DNA of 64,000 nucleotides from Pedobacter changchengzhani (GTDB taxonomy: Bacteria; Bacteroidota; Bacteroidia; Sphingobacteriales; Sphingobacteriaceae). Below, in pieces: positions 54,657 through 63,970 of the stretch (positions are counted from its first letter, which is position 1; each line of letters begins with the position of its first letter). The stretch covers positions 1 to 64,000 of the forward strand of contig NZ_SJCY01000008.1 in the NCBI RefSeq assembly GCF_004354365.1. Direction: 5' to 3'. The notes below the pieces were generated by a model. That model saw only the letters and a list, made by a program, of their open reading frames with translations. It was not told the DNA's origin and searched no databases. The position numbers and the translations under genes are program-made.

Positions 54657-54907
54657 TATATACTGATAGGGCTGAACAAGAATTGAAAGAATGGGTTAAC
54701 TCCGGCAATAAACAGATTAGGAAAAAAATTATAGCATTAATTCAGTCTATTCTTGAAACTCCTTTTACTGGCATAGGCAAACCCGAACAGCTAAAGCATA
54801 ATAGAGCAGGTTATTGGTCAAGGCGTATAACGGATGAGCATCGCCTTGTTTACAAAGTGGAACACAACAAAATAATTATCATTCAGTTAAAATTTCATTA
54901 TAATTAA
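54647..54907 (+). CDS. YoeB/Txe-family mRNA interferase toxin
   Basis: This 86-residue RelE-superfamily toxin would cut mRNA in the ribosome A site. The family layout is clear: YTDRAEQELKEW at the start, KPEQLKHNRAGYWSRRITDE (about 44-64) with the conserved basic and acidic residues, HRLVYKV, and an end in LKFHYN with the terminal histidine and tyrosine. The start is TTG at 54647, inside the antitoxin end; no ATG is available before the conserved part. Translational coupling to the antitoxin is expected. Confidence 0.9.
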   Translation: MEVVYTDRAEQELKEWVNSGNKQIRKKIIALIQSILETPFTGIGKPEQLKHNRAGYWSRRITDEHRLVYKVEHNKIIIIQLKFHYN

Positions 54908-55061
54908 ATCTAGTTTCATAAAACGACCTATTGTTATTTATCTTTCTCTAATGAAAAACAATACCGCAATAACTTTTATAATAAAAAACTTTCTATTATA
55001 AACAGTAGCGTTCTGTTTTAATGTCTCAAAACATTAATACGATTAATATAACAAATAAACT

Positions 55062-55961
55062 ATGCAATTCGGTAAAGTAGAAGATCCATCTAAAATAGAT
55101 TACACACTTCCGGCAGATGCTCCGGAAACATCAGAAATTTTAAAAGCCAACAAAGCTAAACAGGATTTTAAAGCTTACGTTGGCTGTGCAAAATGGAACA
55201 AAGCCGATTTAAAAGGCTTTTATCCGAAAGGGACAAAAGATGAACTTACCTATTATGCCGCGCAATTTAATTCTATAGAGCTAAATGCAACTTTTTATGG
55301 CATGCCAACGAGCGAGCAAGTGATCACCTGGCGTGAAAAAACACCAGAAGATTTCAAATTTTTTCCAAAATTAACCAACACCGTTAGTCATTTTAAAAGG
55401 TTGATTAACGTTAAAGAACCTGTAGAAAAATATTGTGATGCCATCAGTAATTTTGAAGATAAACTTGGAATGGCCTTTCTCCAGTTACACGATAATTTTA
55501 AGCCAAAAGATTTCGATCGGTTAAAAGTGGTTGCAAATGAATTTCCAAAAGTAATCCCATTGGGCGTTGAAGTTAGAAACGAAGAGTGGTTTTCCAATCC
55601 AACTATTCAGGCAGAATTTTGTCAGCTCTTTAAAGAAAATGGAATTACCAATATCCTTGTAGATACATCAGGCAGACGAGATATGTTGCACATGCATTTA
55701 ACCACGCCTACTGCTTTTATACGTTTTGTTGGTGCCAATGATGATTTGATCGACAAAAAACGTTTAGATGATTGGATTGAACGAATAGTTAAGTGGAAAA
55801 AGGAAGGTTTAGAAAATCTCTTCTTTTTTGTGCATCAAAACATTGAGCTTTCTTCGCCATTATTTTCAGCATATTTTATTGAAAAATTAAATGAAGCCAT
55901 AGGCACCGATTTAACAATTCCGGTTATGGCGAATGGAAATTCACCGCAAAGTTTATTTTAA
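55062..55961 (+). CDS. DUF72-family protein
   Basis: This 299-residue protein has the TIM-barrel-like DUF72 fold, widely conserved but without a proven reaction. The pattern GCAKWNKADLKGFYPKG (about residues 43-59), FNSIELNATFYGMP, and later FVHQNIELSSPLFS are family landmarks. It is a stand-alone gene on the plus strand, 154 bp after the toxin gene. No co-transcribed partner is evident. Confidence 0.92.
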   Translation: MQFGKVEDPSKIDYTLPADAPETSEILKANKAKQDFKAYVGCAKWNKADLKGFYPKGTKDELTYYAAQFNSIELNATFYGMPTSEQVITWREKTPEDFKFFPKLTNTVSHFKRLINVKEPVEKYCDAISNFEDKLGMAFLQLHDNFKPKDFDRLKVVANEFPKVIPLGVEVRNEEWFSNPTIQAEFCQLFKENGITNILVDTSGRRDMLHMHLTTPTAFIRFVGANDDLIDKKRLDDWIERIVKWKKEGLENLFFFVHQNIELSSPLFSAYFIEKLNEAIGTDLTIPVMANGNSPQSLF

Positions 55962-56410
55962 TGTTTTATCGTCATGCTCAGCTTTCCTGGGCACTTTAAT
56001 GGTTTTAGTAACGACTAATTTCGTATCTTTTCTTTCGCATTACGTAAAACATACCAGTTCCTAACGGCAAGTAAATTTGAAAGTAGAACCTTAAATTAAG
56101 CGAATCTTGCCGATAACGGCAAGATTTTATCCTCATAGAACCGCTCTTCACGATTGATCAACAATAGAAATGAAATATTTCTCTCCTGCAAAAACGGATA
56201 TTTACAAATTTTCATAAGCAATCAGCATGGATTCCAAGTTCCACCAATCAAAAGATCAGTCCCTCAAACACGCGTGCTCTTTCCAATTCCCGAGTACTTT
56301 AATATCTAAATATTTTTTCCTCCTAAAGCATGATGATTTATAAAATGTAAGTTGTAAATTGGTTATATGAATTGAAAGTCAGTTTGTTTATCTATTACAA
56401 ATTTTAGAAA
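55962..56410. other. Intergenic region, one terminator
   Basis: This 449-bp region has no gene. Apart from the hairpin at 56103-56128 I see nothing structured. The rest is AT-rich with scattered short frames. Confidence 0.5.
56103..56128 (+). terminator. Terminator-like hairpin downstream of the DUF72 gene
   Basis: AATCTTGCCG and CGGCAAGATT form a perfect 10-bp stem with loop ATAA, followed by TTAT. It lies 141 nt past the DUF72 stop. The T-run is weak. Confidence 0.6.
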
Positions 56411-57124
56411 ATGCTAAAATCTATCGATCTCAGTCAGGTAATGGTTATTGATATAGAAACTGTGCCACAATATCCTTCTTACCATGATGTTCCTGCTAAC
56501 CTCCAAGACTTATGGGAGCAAAAAACACATTATCAACGAAGTGCAGACCAATCCGCCGAAGAATTTTACGAAAAAGCTGGCATTATGGCTGAGTTCGGTA
56601 AGATCATTTGCATCAGTATGGGGATTTTCAGTTATCAAAATAAAAAATATTCATTAAGGTTAAAATCTATTTCTGGTGATGATGAAAAAGATCTCTTGCA
56701 GAAATTTTATAAATTATTAGATAAACAAGCGCCTTCATTAGTGTTTTGTGCGCACAATGGTAAAGAGTTCGATTATCCGTATTTATGCAGACGATTTTTG
56801 GTAAATGGAATTTCGATACCAACACAGTTAGAAATTAGTGGAAAAAAACCTTGGGAAGTACGCCATTTAGATACGATGGAGCTTTGGAAATTTGGCGATT
56901 ATAAGCACTACACGTCATTAAATTTGTTGGCAACAATATTAAACATTCCAACCCCTAAAGATGATATTGATGGAAGCCAAGTGAGGCAAGTATATTACGA
57001 GGAGCAAAACTTAGAAAGAATTATTACGTATTGCCAAAAAGATGTAATTACAACGGCACAAGTATTGCTAAAATTTAAAGGATTGGAAATCATCCCGACA
57101 GAAAACATTACAATTGTAGCGTAA
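56411..57124 (+). CDS. Predicted 3'-5' exonuclease (PolB-like, DUF2229-type)
   Basis: This 237-residue exonuclease has the DnaQ/PolB-like fold. The acidic motifs are MVIDIETVPQYPSYH (ExoI, about residues 11-25), CAHNGKEFDYPYLCRRF (ExoII, about 117-133), and a C-terminal ITYCQKDVITT (ExoIII, about 208-218). The family is predicted to degrade single-stranded DNA or RNA. It is a single gene followed by rnr after 176 bp. The exact substrate is unknown. Confidence 0.88.
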   Translation: MLKSIDLSQVMVIDIETVPQYPSYHDVPANLQDLWEQKTHYQRSADQSAEEFYEKAGIMAEFGKIICISMGIFSYQNKKYSLRLKSISGDDEKDLLQKFYKLLDKQAPSLVFCAHNGKEFDYPYLCRRFLVNGISIPTQLEISGKKPWEVRHLDTMELWKFGDYKHYTSLNLLATILNIPTPKDDIDGSQVRQVYYEEQNLERIITYCQKDVITTAQVLLKFKGLEIIPTENITIVA

Positions 57125-57300
57125 AATTTAACAATCTACTTTTTTAAACTAATTTCTCAAAAATGACGTAACCAATTAAAAGCAAAGAGTTTAACCACAG
57201 ATTACGGCATTAAAATTGGTGGCAAAACTCAAGTAATCTCCCGCTACATTTCCCTATCTTTCTATCTTTTCTGTATCTTCGGATAAATTCAATATAACAC

Positions 57301-59430
57301 ATGGCAAAAAAAAAATCAGCAAATATAAAATTGGTTCTAAATCAATTGGTTAGTGATGTTTTTGAAAAAAATGATAATCAGCTTCTTAATTATAAACAAG
57401 TTTCTGCCAAGTTAAACCTCGATGATTTAGAATCTAGAGAAACCATTCTTGAAATTTTAAAAGAAGGAAAAAACTCAGGTATTTACTTAGAACCAGAAAA
57501 AGGAAAATTTAAGCTTAAAGAACTTCAAAATTTTATAATTGGCAAAGTAGATATGACTGCTGATGGTTCGGCATATATTGTAACTGATGATGAATTTGAG
57601 AAAGACGTTTTTGTTTCACCTAGGAGACTAAGAAATGCTTTGCATGGCGATACGGTTAAAGCCTACGTTTTTGCCAAAAAAAGTGGTAGGAAGAACGATG
57701 GTGAAGTAATAGAAATTATTAAACGAGCTAAATCTGATTTCACGGGTATTATAAAAATTTCTGATCGCTTTGCGTTTGTAATTGCCGATGATAAAAAAAT
57801 GATACATGATATTTTTGTGCCATTATCTGATATTCATGGCGCTAAAGATGGGCAAAGGGTTTTAGTAACCTTATCAGATTGGCCAGAAAGTGCAAAAAAT
57901 CCCATCGGTATTGTTAAGCACGTTCTCGGAAATCAAGGCGAAAACAATACAGAGATGAATGCTATTTTGGCGCAGTATGGTTTTCCACTAGCGTTTCCAT
58001 CTCAAGTTGAGAAAGAGGCAAACGCCATTCCAGAAGAAATTCATCCTTCAGAATTAGAGAAAAGAAGAGATTTTAGAAATATACTAACGTTTACAATCGA
58101 TCCTGCGGATGCAAAAGATTTCGATGATGCCATTTCTTATCAGGTTCTTCCGAACGGAAACTATGAAATTGGTGTTCATATTGCTGATGTTTCTCATTAT
58201 GTAATACAAGGAACGGAGCTGGATAAAGAGGCTTACAGTAGAGCAACTTCTGTTTATTTAGTAGATAGAGTAATCCCGATGTTGCCCGAGAGATTAAGTA
58301 ATGGCGTTTGTTCTTTACGCCCAAATGAAGATAAACTATGTTTTGCCGCTGTTTTTGAATTGGATAAAGATGCAAATATAGAATCAGCATGGTATGGTAG
58401 AACCGTTATCCACTCTGACAGGAGATTTAGTTATGAAGAAGCGCAAGAGGTTATAGAAACCAAGCAGGGCGATTATGCTAAAGAAATTGAAAAACTGAAT
58501 GAGCTTGCCTACATTTTACGCGATCGTAAATTTAAAGCTGGAGCCATTAGTTTTGAAAGTACTGAGGTTAAATTCCAACTTGATGAGGCTGGAAAGCCAA
58601 TTGGCGTTTATGTTAAAGAACGTAAAGATGCGCATAAGCTTATTGAAGATTACATGCTTTTAGCCAATAGGAAAGTAGCCGAGTTTATTGCTAAAAAAGT
58701 AAAAGGTGAAAAGAAATTAACTTTTGTTTATCGTGTTCACGACTCGCCAAATATGGAGAGCTTAAACACTTTTGCGAATTTTGCTTCGAGGTTTGGTTAT
58801 AAAATTAATACAAAATCTGATAAGGAGATTGCGAAATCACTAAACCATTTAATGGCAGATGTTGAAGGTAAAAAAGAGCAAAATATTTTAACATCGTTGG
58901 CAATACGATCTATGGCGAAAGCCATTTACTCGACCAAAAAAACAAGTCATTATGGTCTGGCTTTCGATTATTACACTCACTTTACCTCTCCTATTCGAAG
59001 ATACCCAGATATAATGGCGCACCGACTTTTACAAACGTATTTAGATGGTGGTAAAAGTGCCGATGCAGAGTTTTACGAAGTAGCCTGCGTGCATTCGTCG
59101 GCAATGGAAAAAAGAGCTGCAGAAGCAGAAAGAGCATCTATAAAATATAAACAAGCCGAATATCTTGAAAATAATATTGGCACTGAATATAAAGGAATCA
59201 TTTCTGGGGTTACCGAATGGGGCATGTACGTAGAGATTGAAGAAAACAAATGTGAAGGCATGATCCGTTTGAGAGATATTTCTGATGATTTCTATGTATT
59301 GGATGAAAAAAATTACTGTATCGTTGGTCAACGTAAAAAGAAAAAATATCAACTTGGAGATGAAGTAATGATTCGTGTAAAAAAAGTAGATCTTGCTAAA
59401 AGACAGATCGATTTTTCATTGATGGTTTAA
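57301..59430 (+). CDS. rnr: Ribonuclease R
   Basis: This 709-residue processive 3'-5' exoribonuclease degrades structured RNA. It has N-terminal helical and cold-shock-like domains, then an RNB domain with DPADAKDFDDAISY (about residue 263) holding the catalytic aspartates and HFTSPIRRYPDIMAHR near 560. It ends in an S1 domain (EYKGIISGVTEWGMYVEIEE). The extreme N terminus is basic (AKKKSANIK). The length is normal for this phylum. It stands alone between the exonuclease and polyprenyl synthase genes. Confidence 0.97.
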   Translation: MAKKKSANIKLVLNQLVSDVFEKNDNQLLNYKQVSAKLNLDDLESRETILEILKEGKNSGIYLEPEKGKFKLKELQNFIIGKVDMTADGSAYIVTDDEFEKDVFVSPRRLRNALHGDTVKAYVFAKKSGRKNDGEVIEIIKRAKSDFTGIIKISDRFAFVIADDKKMIHDIFVPLSDIHGAKDGQRVLVTLSDWPESAKNPIGIVKHVLGNQGENNTEMNAILAQYGFPLAFPSQVEKEANAIPEEIHPSELEKRRDFRNILTFTIDPADAKDFDDAISYQVLPNGNYEIGVHIADVSHYVIQGTELDKEAYSRATSVYLVDRVIPMLPERLSNGVCSLRPNEDKLCFAAVFELDKDANIESAWYGRTVIHSDRRFSYEEAQEVIETKQGDYAKEIEKLNELAYILRDRKFKAGAISFESTEVKFQLDEAGKPIGVYVKERKDAHKLIEDYMLLANRKVAEFIAKKVKGEKKLTFVYRVHDSPNMESLNTFANFASRFGYKINTKSDKEIAKSLNHLMADVEGKKEQNILTSLAIRSMAKAIYSTKKTSHYGLAFDYYTHFTSPIRRYPDIMAHRLLQTYLDGGKSADAEFYEVACVHSSAMEKRAAEAERASIKYKQAEYLENNIGTEYKGIISGVTEWGMYVEIEENKCEGMIRLRDISDDFYVLDEKNYCIVGQRKKKKYQLGDEVMIRVKKVDLAKRQIDFSLMV

Positions 59431-59555
59431 AATTATTTGCCTAATTAAAAACATCGAATTAATAAAATTAGCCTACAACAATCAGTAAAAAACGATTTAA
59501 ACCAGTTATTAAATCGGCCAATTAGTATAACTGACTGCCAAAAAATGAATAAAAA

Positions 59556-60530
59556 ATGTTAACCATTACCCAGCACCAAAAAATTATTGAAGATGCGATT
59601 GCTAAAATAAGTTATCCGCCAAAGCCGAAAGATTTATACGAACCCATAAGCTATATTATGAGTTTAGGTGGCAAACGAATTAGGCCTGTATTGGTTTTAA
59701 TGGCTGCAGAACTTTTTGGAAAAAATCCTTACGAAGCCATTGATGCTGCCATGGCAATAGAGGTTTTTCATAACTTTACATTGGTGCATGATGATATTAT
59801 GGACAACGCTCCCTTACGCAGAGGACAGCAAACTGTACATGAAAAATGGAGTACCAACACTGCAATTTTAAGTGGCGATGTAATGATGGTGGAAGCGAAT
59901 AAAAACCTAGCTAAAATTGATGCTAAATTTTTGAAAGATTCGCTTTTCACTTTTAATGCAACTGCCCAAGGTGTTTGCGAAGGCCAGCAATTGGATATGG
60001 ATTTCGAATCTAGAGATGATGTAAGTATTGAAGAATACATCAATATGATTAGATTGAAAACTGCCGTTTTACTTGGTGGAGCATTAAAATTGGGTGCAAT
60101 AATCGCTGATGCAAAGCCAGAGGATGCTGAATTAATATATCAATTTGGAGAAAATATTGGAATTGCCTTTCAACTTCACGATGATATTTTAGATGTCTAT
60201 GCTGATCCAGAAAAGTTTGGCAAACAAGTTGGTGGAGATATTATTGCCAATAAAAAAACTTTTCTACTGCTCAAAGCTTTCGAATTGGCCGAAGGAAATG
60301 ATAAGACAGCACTCAAACATTGGACACAGCTACAACAATTCGATAATAAGGAAAAAGTAGCTGTTGTAAAATCAATTTACGATAATTTAGGTATCCAAAA
60401 CATTGCCAGAAAAAGCATGGAATACTATAAAAACAAGGCGTTAAATGTTTTCTCCAAAATAAATGTAGATGACGAAGCGAAGGCTAATTTATTAGTTTTA
60501 ACACACCAGTTGATGGATAGAGAATATTAA
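59556..60530 (+). CDS. Trans-polyprenyl diphosphate synthase
   Basis: This 324-residue prenyltransferase extends isoprenoid diphosphates, most likely to make the menaquinone side chain. The first aspartate-rich motif is VHDDIMDNAPLRRG (about 78-91) and the second is FQLHDDILDVYAD (about 205-217). The chain-length region before the first motif (AIEVFHNFTLV) has no bulky aromatic at the usual stop position, so a long product (C30 or longer) is likely. It is followed by a bidirectional terminator. The exact chain length is not certain. Confidence 0.94.
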   Translation: MLTITQHQKIIEDAIAKISYPPKPKDLYEPISYIMSLGGKRIRPVLVLMAAELFGKNPYEAIDAAMAIEVFHNFTLVHDDIMDNAPLRRGQQTVHEKWSTNTAILSGDVMMVEANKNLAKIDAKFLKDSLFTFNATAQGVCEGQQLDMDFESRDDVSIEEYINMIRLKTAVLLGGALKLGAIIADAKPEDAELIYQFGENIGIAFQLHDDILDVYADPEKFGKQVGGDIIANKKTFLLLKAFELAEGNDKTALKHWTQLQQFDNKEKVAVVKSIYDNLGIQNIARKSMEYYKNKALNVFSKINVDDEAKANLLVLTHQLMDREY

Positions 60531-60574
60531 TTAAACTTTAAATTTAATATTCCCTTACTTTAAAAAATATGCAT

Positions 60575-60607
60575 AAAAAAAAGTCCTTACTTTCATAAGG
60601 ACTTTTT
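60575..60607. terminator. Bidirectional terminator, polyprenyl synthase / rpmA
   Basis: AAAAAGTCCTTA and TAAGGACTTTTT form a 12-bp stem with loop CTTTCA, flanked by A and T runs, between convergent genes. Confidence 0.9.
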
Positions 60608-60626
60608 GCATATAAGTTTACACTAA

Positions 60627-61055
60627 TTATTCTGCTGGCGCAGCTTCTTCAGTAGTTTCTTCTTTTTTAACTTGTTTTTTAACTGGTGCTTTCTTAGCTG
60701 GAGCTTCTTCAGCAACAACTTCTTTAGCAACAACTTCTTTAGCAACAACTGCTTTTTTAGCGACTGGTTTCTTAGCCAATGCTTCTTCAATTTCTACATC
60801 AGTAATTGGAAGAATAGAAACGTAAGATTTGTTATCCGCTTTCTTTCTGAAAACAACAGTTCCATCTACTAAAGCAAATAATGTATGGTCTTTTCCAATA
60901 CCAACACCTTTATCTGGGTGATGTTTTGTACCGCGTTGACGTACTATAATGTTTCCTGCAATCGCTAATTGACCACCGAAAACTTTAATACCTAAACGTT
61001 TTGAATGCGATTCACGTCCGTTTCTCGAACTACCGGCTCCTTTTTTGTGTGCCAT
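60627..61055 (-). CDS. rpmA: 50S ribosomal protein L27 with a long C-terminal tail
   Basis: This large-subunit protein lies near the peptidyl transferase centre. Residues 1-85 are canonical: [20 protein letters not shown], then [20 protein letters not shown]. The protein is 142 residues, against 85 in E. coli, because a low-complexity tail of about 55 residues rich in Lys, Ala, Val and Glu follows. That tail contains a repeated VVAKE unit. The underlying DNA has a repeated 15-nt segment (TTCTTTAGCAACAAC). It lies 51 nt after rplU on the same strand. Confidence 0.97.
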   Translation of the reverse strand: MAHKKGAGSSRNGRESHSKRLGIKVFGGQLAIAGNIIVRQRGTKHHPDKGVGIGKDHTLFALVDGTVVFRKKADNKSYVSILPITDVEIEEALAKKPVAKKAVVAKEVVAKEVVAEEAPAKKAPVKKQVKKEETTEEAAPAE

Positions 61056-61106
61056 TTTTTTATATTTTGTAACTCGCTAAAAGCGAATTATTGGGTTAAC
61101 AATTAA

Positions 61107-61418
61107 TTATAGAGTGATATCAGAAATCTGAATCTTGGTAAAATACTGGCGGTGACCGTTTTTCTTTTTGTAACCTTTTCTACGTTTCTTGTGGAAAATA
61201 ATTACTTTATCACCTTTTAAATGAGACACGATTTTAGCTGAAATTTTAGCACCTTTAACTGCAGGCGTACCTACAGTGATTGTACCACCATTATCAACCA
61301 ACAATACATTGTCAAATTCAATACTAGCGCCTTCATCTCCTTGTAACCTGTGTACAAAAAGGTGCTGGTCTTTAGCAACCTTAAATTGCTGCCCTGCTAT
61401 ATTTACTATTGCGTACAT
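61107..61418 (-). CDS. rplU: 50S ribosomal protein L21
   Basis: This 103-residue ribosomal protein binds 23S rRNA. It begins [18 protein letters not shown] and ends with [17 protein letters not shown] and a short tail, the normal family layout. It is the first gene of the usual rplU-rpmA pair, with the best promoter of the window upstream. Confidence 0.98.
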   Translation of the reverse strand: MYAIVNIAGQQFKVAKDQHLFVHRLQGDEGASIEFDNVLLVDNGGTITVGTPAVKGAKISAKIVSHLKGDKVIIFHKKRRKGYKKKNGHRQYFTKIQISDITL

Positions 61419-61457
61419 TGTTTAAATATTAGTTTTATAATTTTATTTAACGAGGTG

Positions 61458-61489
61458 CAAATATAGAATAAATTAGATTAACACACAAA
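61458..61489 (-). promoter_or_regulatory. Strong Bacteroidota promoter for rplU-rpmA
   Basis: On the minus strand TTTG (61486-61489) is followed after exactly 20 nt by TATATTTG (61458-61465), matching both elements of the sigma-ABfr consensus. The start site would be about 33 nt before the rplU ATG. Confidence 0.75.
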
Positions 61490-61561
61490 CAGATATCAAA
61501 AATAATTTTTGCGCTTTTAATTCGCCTCAAAACGATCTGTTTTCGATCTATCAATTTACAT

Positions 61562-62059
61562 TTAATACCCTGTTCGTTTCTCTACAAGATTTAAAGTTTC
61601 TTCGATTACTTTCCGCATCTGCACCGCTGCATCAAGCAACTTTGGGTTTCCATCGAAGTTTGAATAAAGCACTACATGTTTGGTCTTTTCCTTGTATCTA
61701 AAAACCATATCGTAACGCGTATTGGCGTGTTTGTTAGATTTGTAGCCTATCGTATCCGGAAAATTCCAAAGTCCAATTTCATTAGCTTTAGTGTGCATGT
61801 ACAAAATATCGTCACTTTTTAAAAACATTTTTCGTTTAATTAACGAATCCTGACTGTTTAAATATTCATAAACGCCCGTAACCGAACTGTATCTATTCTC
61901 TAATGTGTCTTTTCTTCCCCAGCTATATTCCATCGATACAAAATCTTTAGCCCTAAATGGTGCATTTTGCAAAATCGGCTTGTAATAAATATAACAATAT
62001 AGCAACATAGGTAAAATTACACTACAAGCTAAAAATATTTTTTTTCCTCTGTTAGACAC
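61562..62059 (-). CDS. Membrane-anchored protein of unknown function
   Basis: This 165-residue protein has one N-terminal membrane helix (about residues 8-26, LACSVILPMLLYCYIYY), then a soluble domain, probably outside the cytosol. The domain contains YSSVTGVYEYLNSQDSL and the beta-rich stretch TRYDMVFRYKEKTKHVVLYS. I do not recognise a family. It is downstream of the symporter gene on the same strand after 168 bp and upstream of rplU. There is no lipobox. Confidence 0.7.
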   Translation of the reverse strand: MSNRGKKIFLACSVILPMLLYCYIYYKPILQNAPFRAKDFVSMEYSWGRKDTLENRYSSVTGVYEYLNSQDSLIKRKMFLKSDDILYMHTKANEIGLWNFPDTIGYKSNKHANTRYDMVFRYKEKTKHVVLYSNFDGNPKLLDAAVQMRKVIEETLNLVEKRTGY

Positions 62060-62227
62060 TTTTATTAATTTTGAATAAATGTATTATTAAAATGCAAGAC
62101 GCTTAAAATCCGCACAAATTTTAAAATTTTAATTCTAATTGATAACATACTAAAATCATAATATCAAATAGTGTTAAACTCCAAATTTATGCAAATGTAG
62201 TTTTTCTTTACTTTCATTTCCAAATAT

Positions 62228-63649
62228 TTAATCCTCAACAAAATTGTGCGCAGCATTTTCATCAAACTCGCCCTCCCATTTAGAAATTACAACGGTAGCT
62301 AAACAATTACCAATTACGTTTACCGATGTTCTCGCCATGTCCATCAGTTCATCAATACCCAAAATTGCTGCAATAATAAATACCGGTAAACCAAACTGTT
62401 CTGCTGTTGCAATAAGTACAATTAACGATGCCCTTGGTACAGCGGCAACACCTTTACTAGTGATCATAAGTGTAAAAGCAATTGCCAATTGATGACCAAA
62501 GCTTAAGTGCATCCCAGCTGCTTGCGCAACAAAAATAGCCGCTAATGATAAATACAGCGATGTACCATCTAAGTTAAAACTATAGCCCGTAGGAATTACG
62601 AACGAAACAATTTTACGTGGCACGCCAAACCTTTCCATATTGCTCATTGCTGCAGGTAATGCCGCATCAGAACTCGTGGTAGCAAACGCAATTGAAACAG
62701 GTTCTTTCACAGCTTGTATAAATTTTTTAATCGGTATTTTTAAGAACAACATAATTGGAAGAAACACCAACAATAAAAACAGTATTAAAGCGATATAGAG
62801 CGAACCAAGCAACATAAATAAATTCTTGAGAATATCCACACCCAAATGCCCCACCGTATAAGCCATCGCTGCACCCACTCCAATTGGCGCAAAATACATA
62901 ATGATGTTCGTGAATTTAAACATCGTTTCTGATAAACTTTCGGCTAAATCAACCAAAGGCTTCCTCTTTTTCTCTTCCACTAATGCCAATCCCACACCAA
63001 ATAAAACGGAGAATACCACAATCTGCAAAACCTTATTCTCGTACATGGATTTCACCACGTTCTCTGGAAACAATTCGTATATAAAATGCGAAAATTTATA
63101 AACACCATGCACGTTTTCGGGTAGATTTTGTAAATCAGCATCCACAACTTGGGCAGTAGGCAGTTGCTGTTTAGGCATTTTTGAAATATCTACTCCAATA
63201 CCGGCATGCGTAATATTAATAACGGCTAAGCCGATAAAGATGGCACATGAAGTTGCACAGAAGAAATAAAGCATTGATTTCCAAGCCATTCTGCCTACTT
63301 GTTTTAAATCTGAATGTCCTGCAATACCGTAAACCAACGTTCCGAAAAGAATTGGACCAACAATAGTTTTAACCAATTTAATAAAACCCTTGCTTAAAGG
63401 GTGCAACGCTGTGGCTACGTTAGGAAAATCTACACCTATAAATACGCCCAGCATCATGGCGACTAAAATCCATGTTGTTAAGTTTTTTTTAAGGAGTGCG
63501 TGTGTAATTAATATAACTGCAACAATCCAACGCATCGCCATCATTATATCTGGAGATAATTCAATATAGTTGAACTCTTTTAAAATAGTAAGAATGATTG
63601 CAATAGAAATGAGTATCAAAGAGATAAAGCCGATTTTATTTTTTTTCAT
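62228..63649 (-). CDS. Dicarboxylate/glutamate:cation symporter (SDF family)
   Basis: This 473-residue inner-membrane transporter belongs to the DctA/GltP (DAACS) family. It shows the hairpin-loop signature TTSSDAALPAAMSNMERFGV (about residues 325-344) and GYSFNLDGTSLYLSLAAIF, the residues that bind substrate and Na+. There are eight helices with two re-entrant loops. The N terminus has an extra pair of helices before LGVFIGVDFPNVA. The substrate is C4-dicarboxylate or glutamate/aspartate; which one is not clear. Confidence 0.94.
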   Translation of the reverse strand: MKKNKIGFISLILISIAIILTILKEFNYIELSPDIMMAMRWIVAVILITHALLKKNLTTWILVAMMLGVFIGVDFPNVATALHPLSKGFIKLVKTIVGPILFGTLVYGIAGHSDLKQVGRMAWKSMLYFFCATSCAIFIGLAVINITHAGIGVDISKMPKQQLPTAQVVDADLQNLPENVHGVYKFSHFIYELFPENVVKSMYENKVLQIVVFSVLFGVGLALVEEKKRKPLVDLAESLSETMFKFTNIIMYFAPIGVGAAMAYTVGHLGVDILKNLFMLLGSLYIALILFLLLVFLPIMLFLKIPIKKFIQAVKEPVSIAFATTSSDAALPAAMSNMERFGVPRKIVSFVIPTGYSFNLDGTSLYLSLAAIFVAQAAGMHLSFGHQLAIAFTLMITSKGVAAVPRASLIVLIATAEQFGLPVFIIAAILGIDELMDMARTSVNVIGNCLATVVISKWEGEFDENAAHNFVED

Positions 63650-63970
63650 TTAGGTTGTTTTGTAGAGGCGATTTACCTCAATAATGATATGAATACCTGA
63701 TTAGTTAGTTTGTGTTGGGGTTTATTTGAGACTAAATTATTATTTCATGAATAAAAAAAGTTAGTCCATAGTGATCATTTTGGTACAGAAAGCAAATAAA
63801 CAAAATGAATAATGCCCATTTTATTTTTAATACTTCCGAAAAAAAGCCACCACTTAATTAACAAAATTAAAAATTTGCACTCAGGAAGCAAGTATTTTTT
63901 ATTTTTGTTCTAAGTTTGTCTGTAACAATTCTAAGTTTGTGCATTCTAACATACAGTTCATAACACCTAA
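63650..63970. other. Intergenic region with repeated -7 boxes
   Basis: This 321-bp AT-rich region has no gene. Near its end the segment TTCTAAGTTTGT occurs twice, each copy holding an exact TAAGTTTG box (63911-63918 and 63932-63939). Confidence 0.5.
63911..63939 (+). promoter_or_regulatory. Two TAAGTTTG -7 boxes in direct repeat
   Basis: Both boxes match TAnnTTTG and lie 21 nt apart. The downstream one would start transcription about 26 nt before the ATG at 63971. The -33 element is not clear. Confidence 0.5.
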
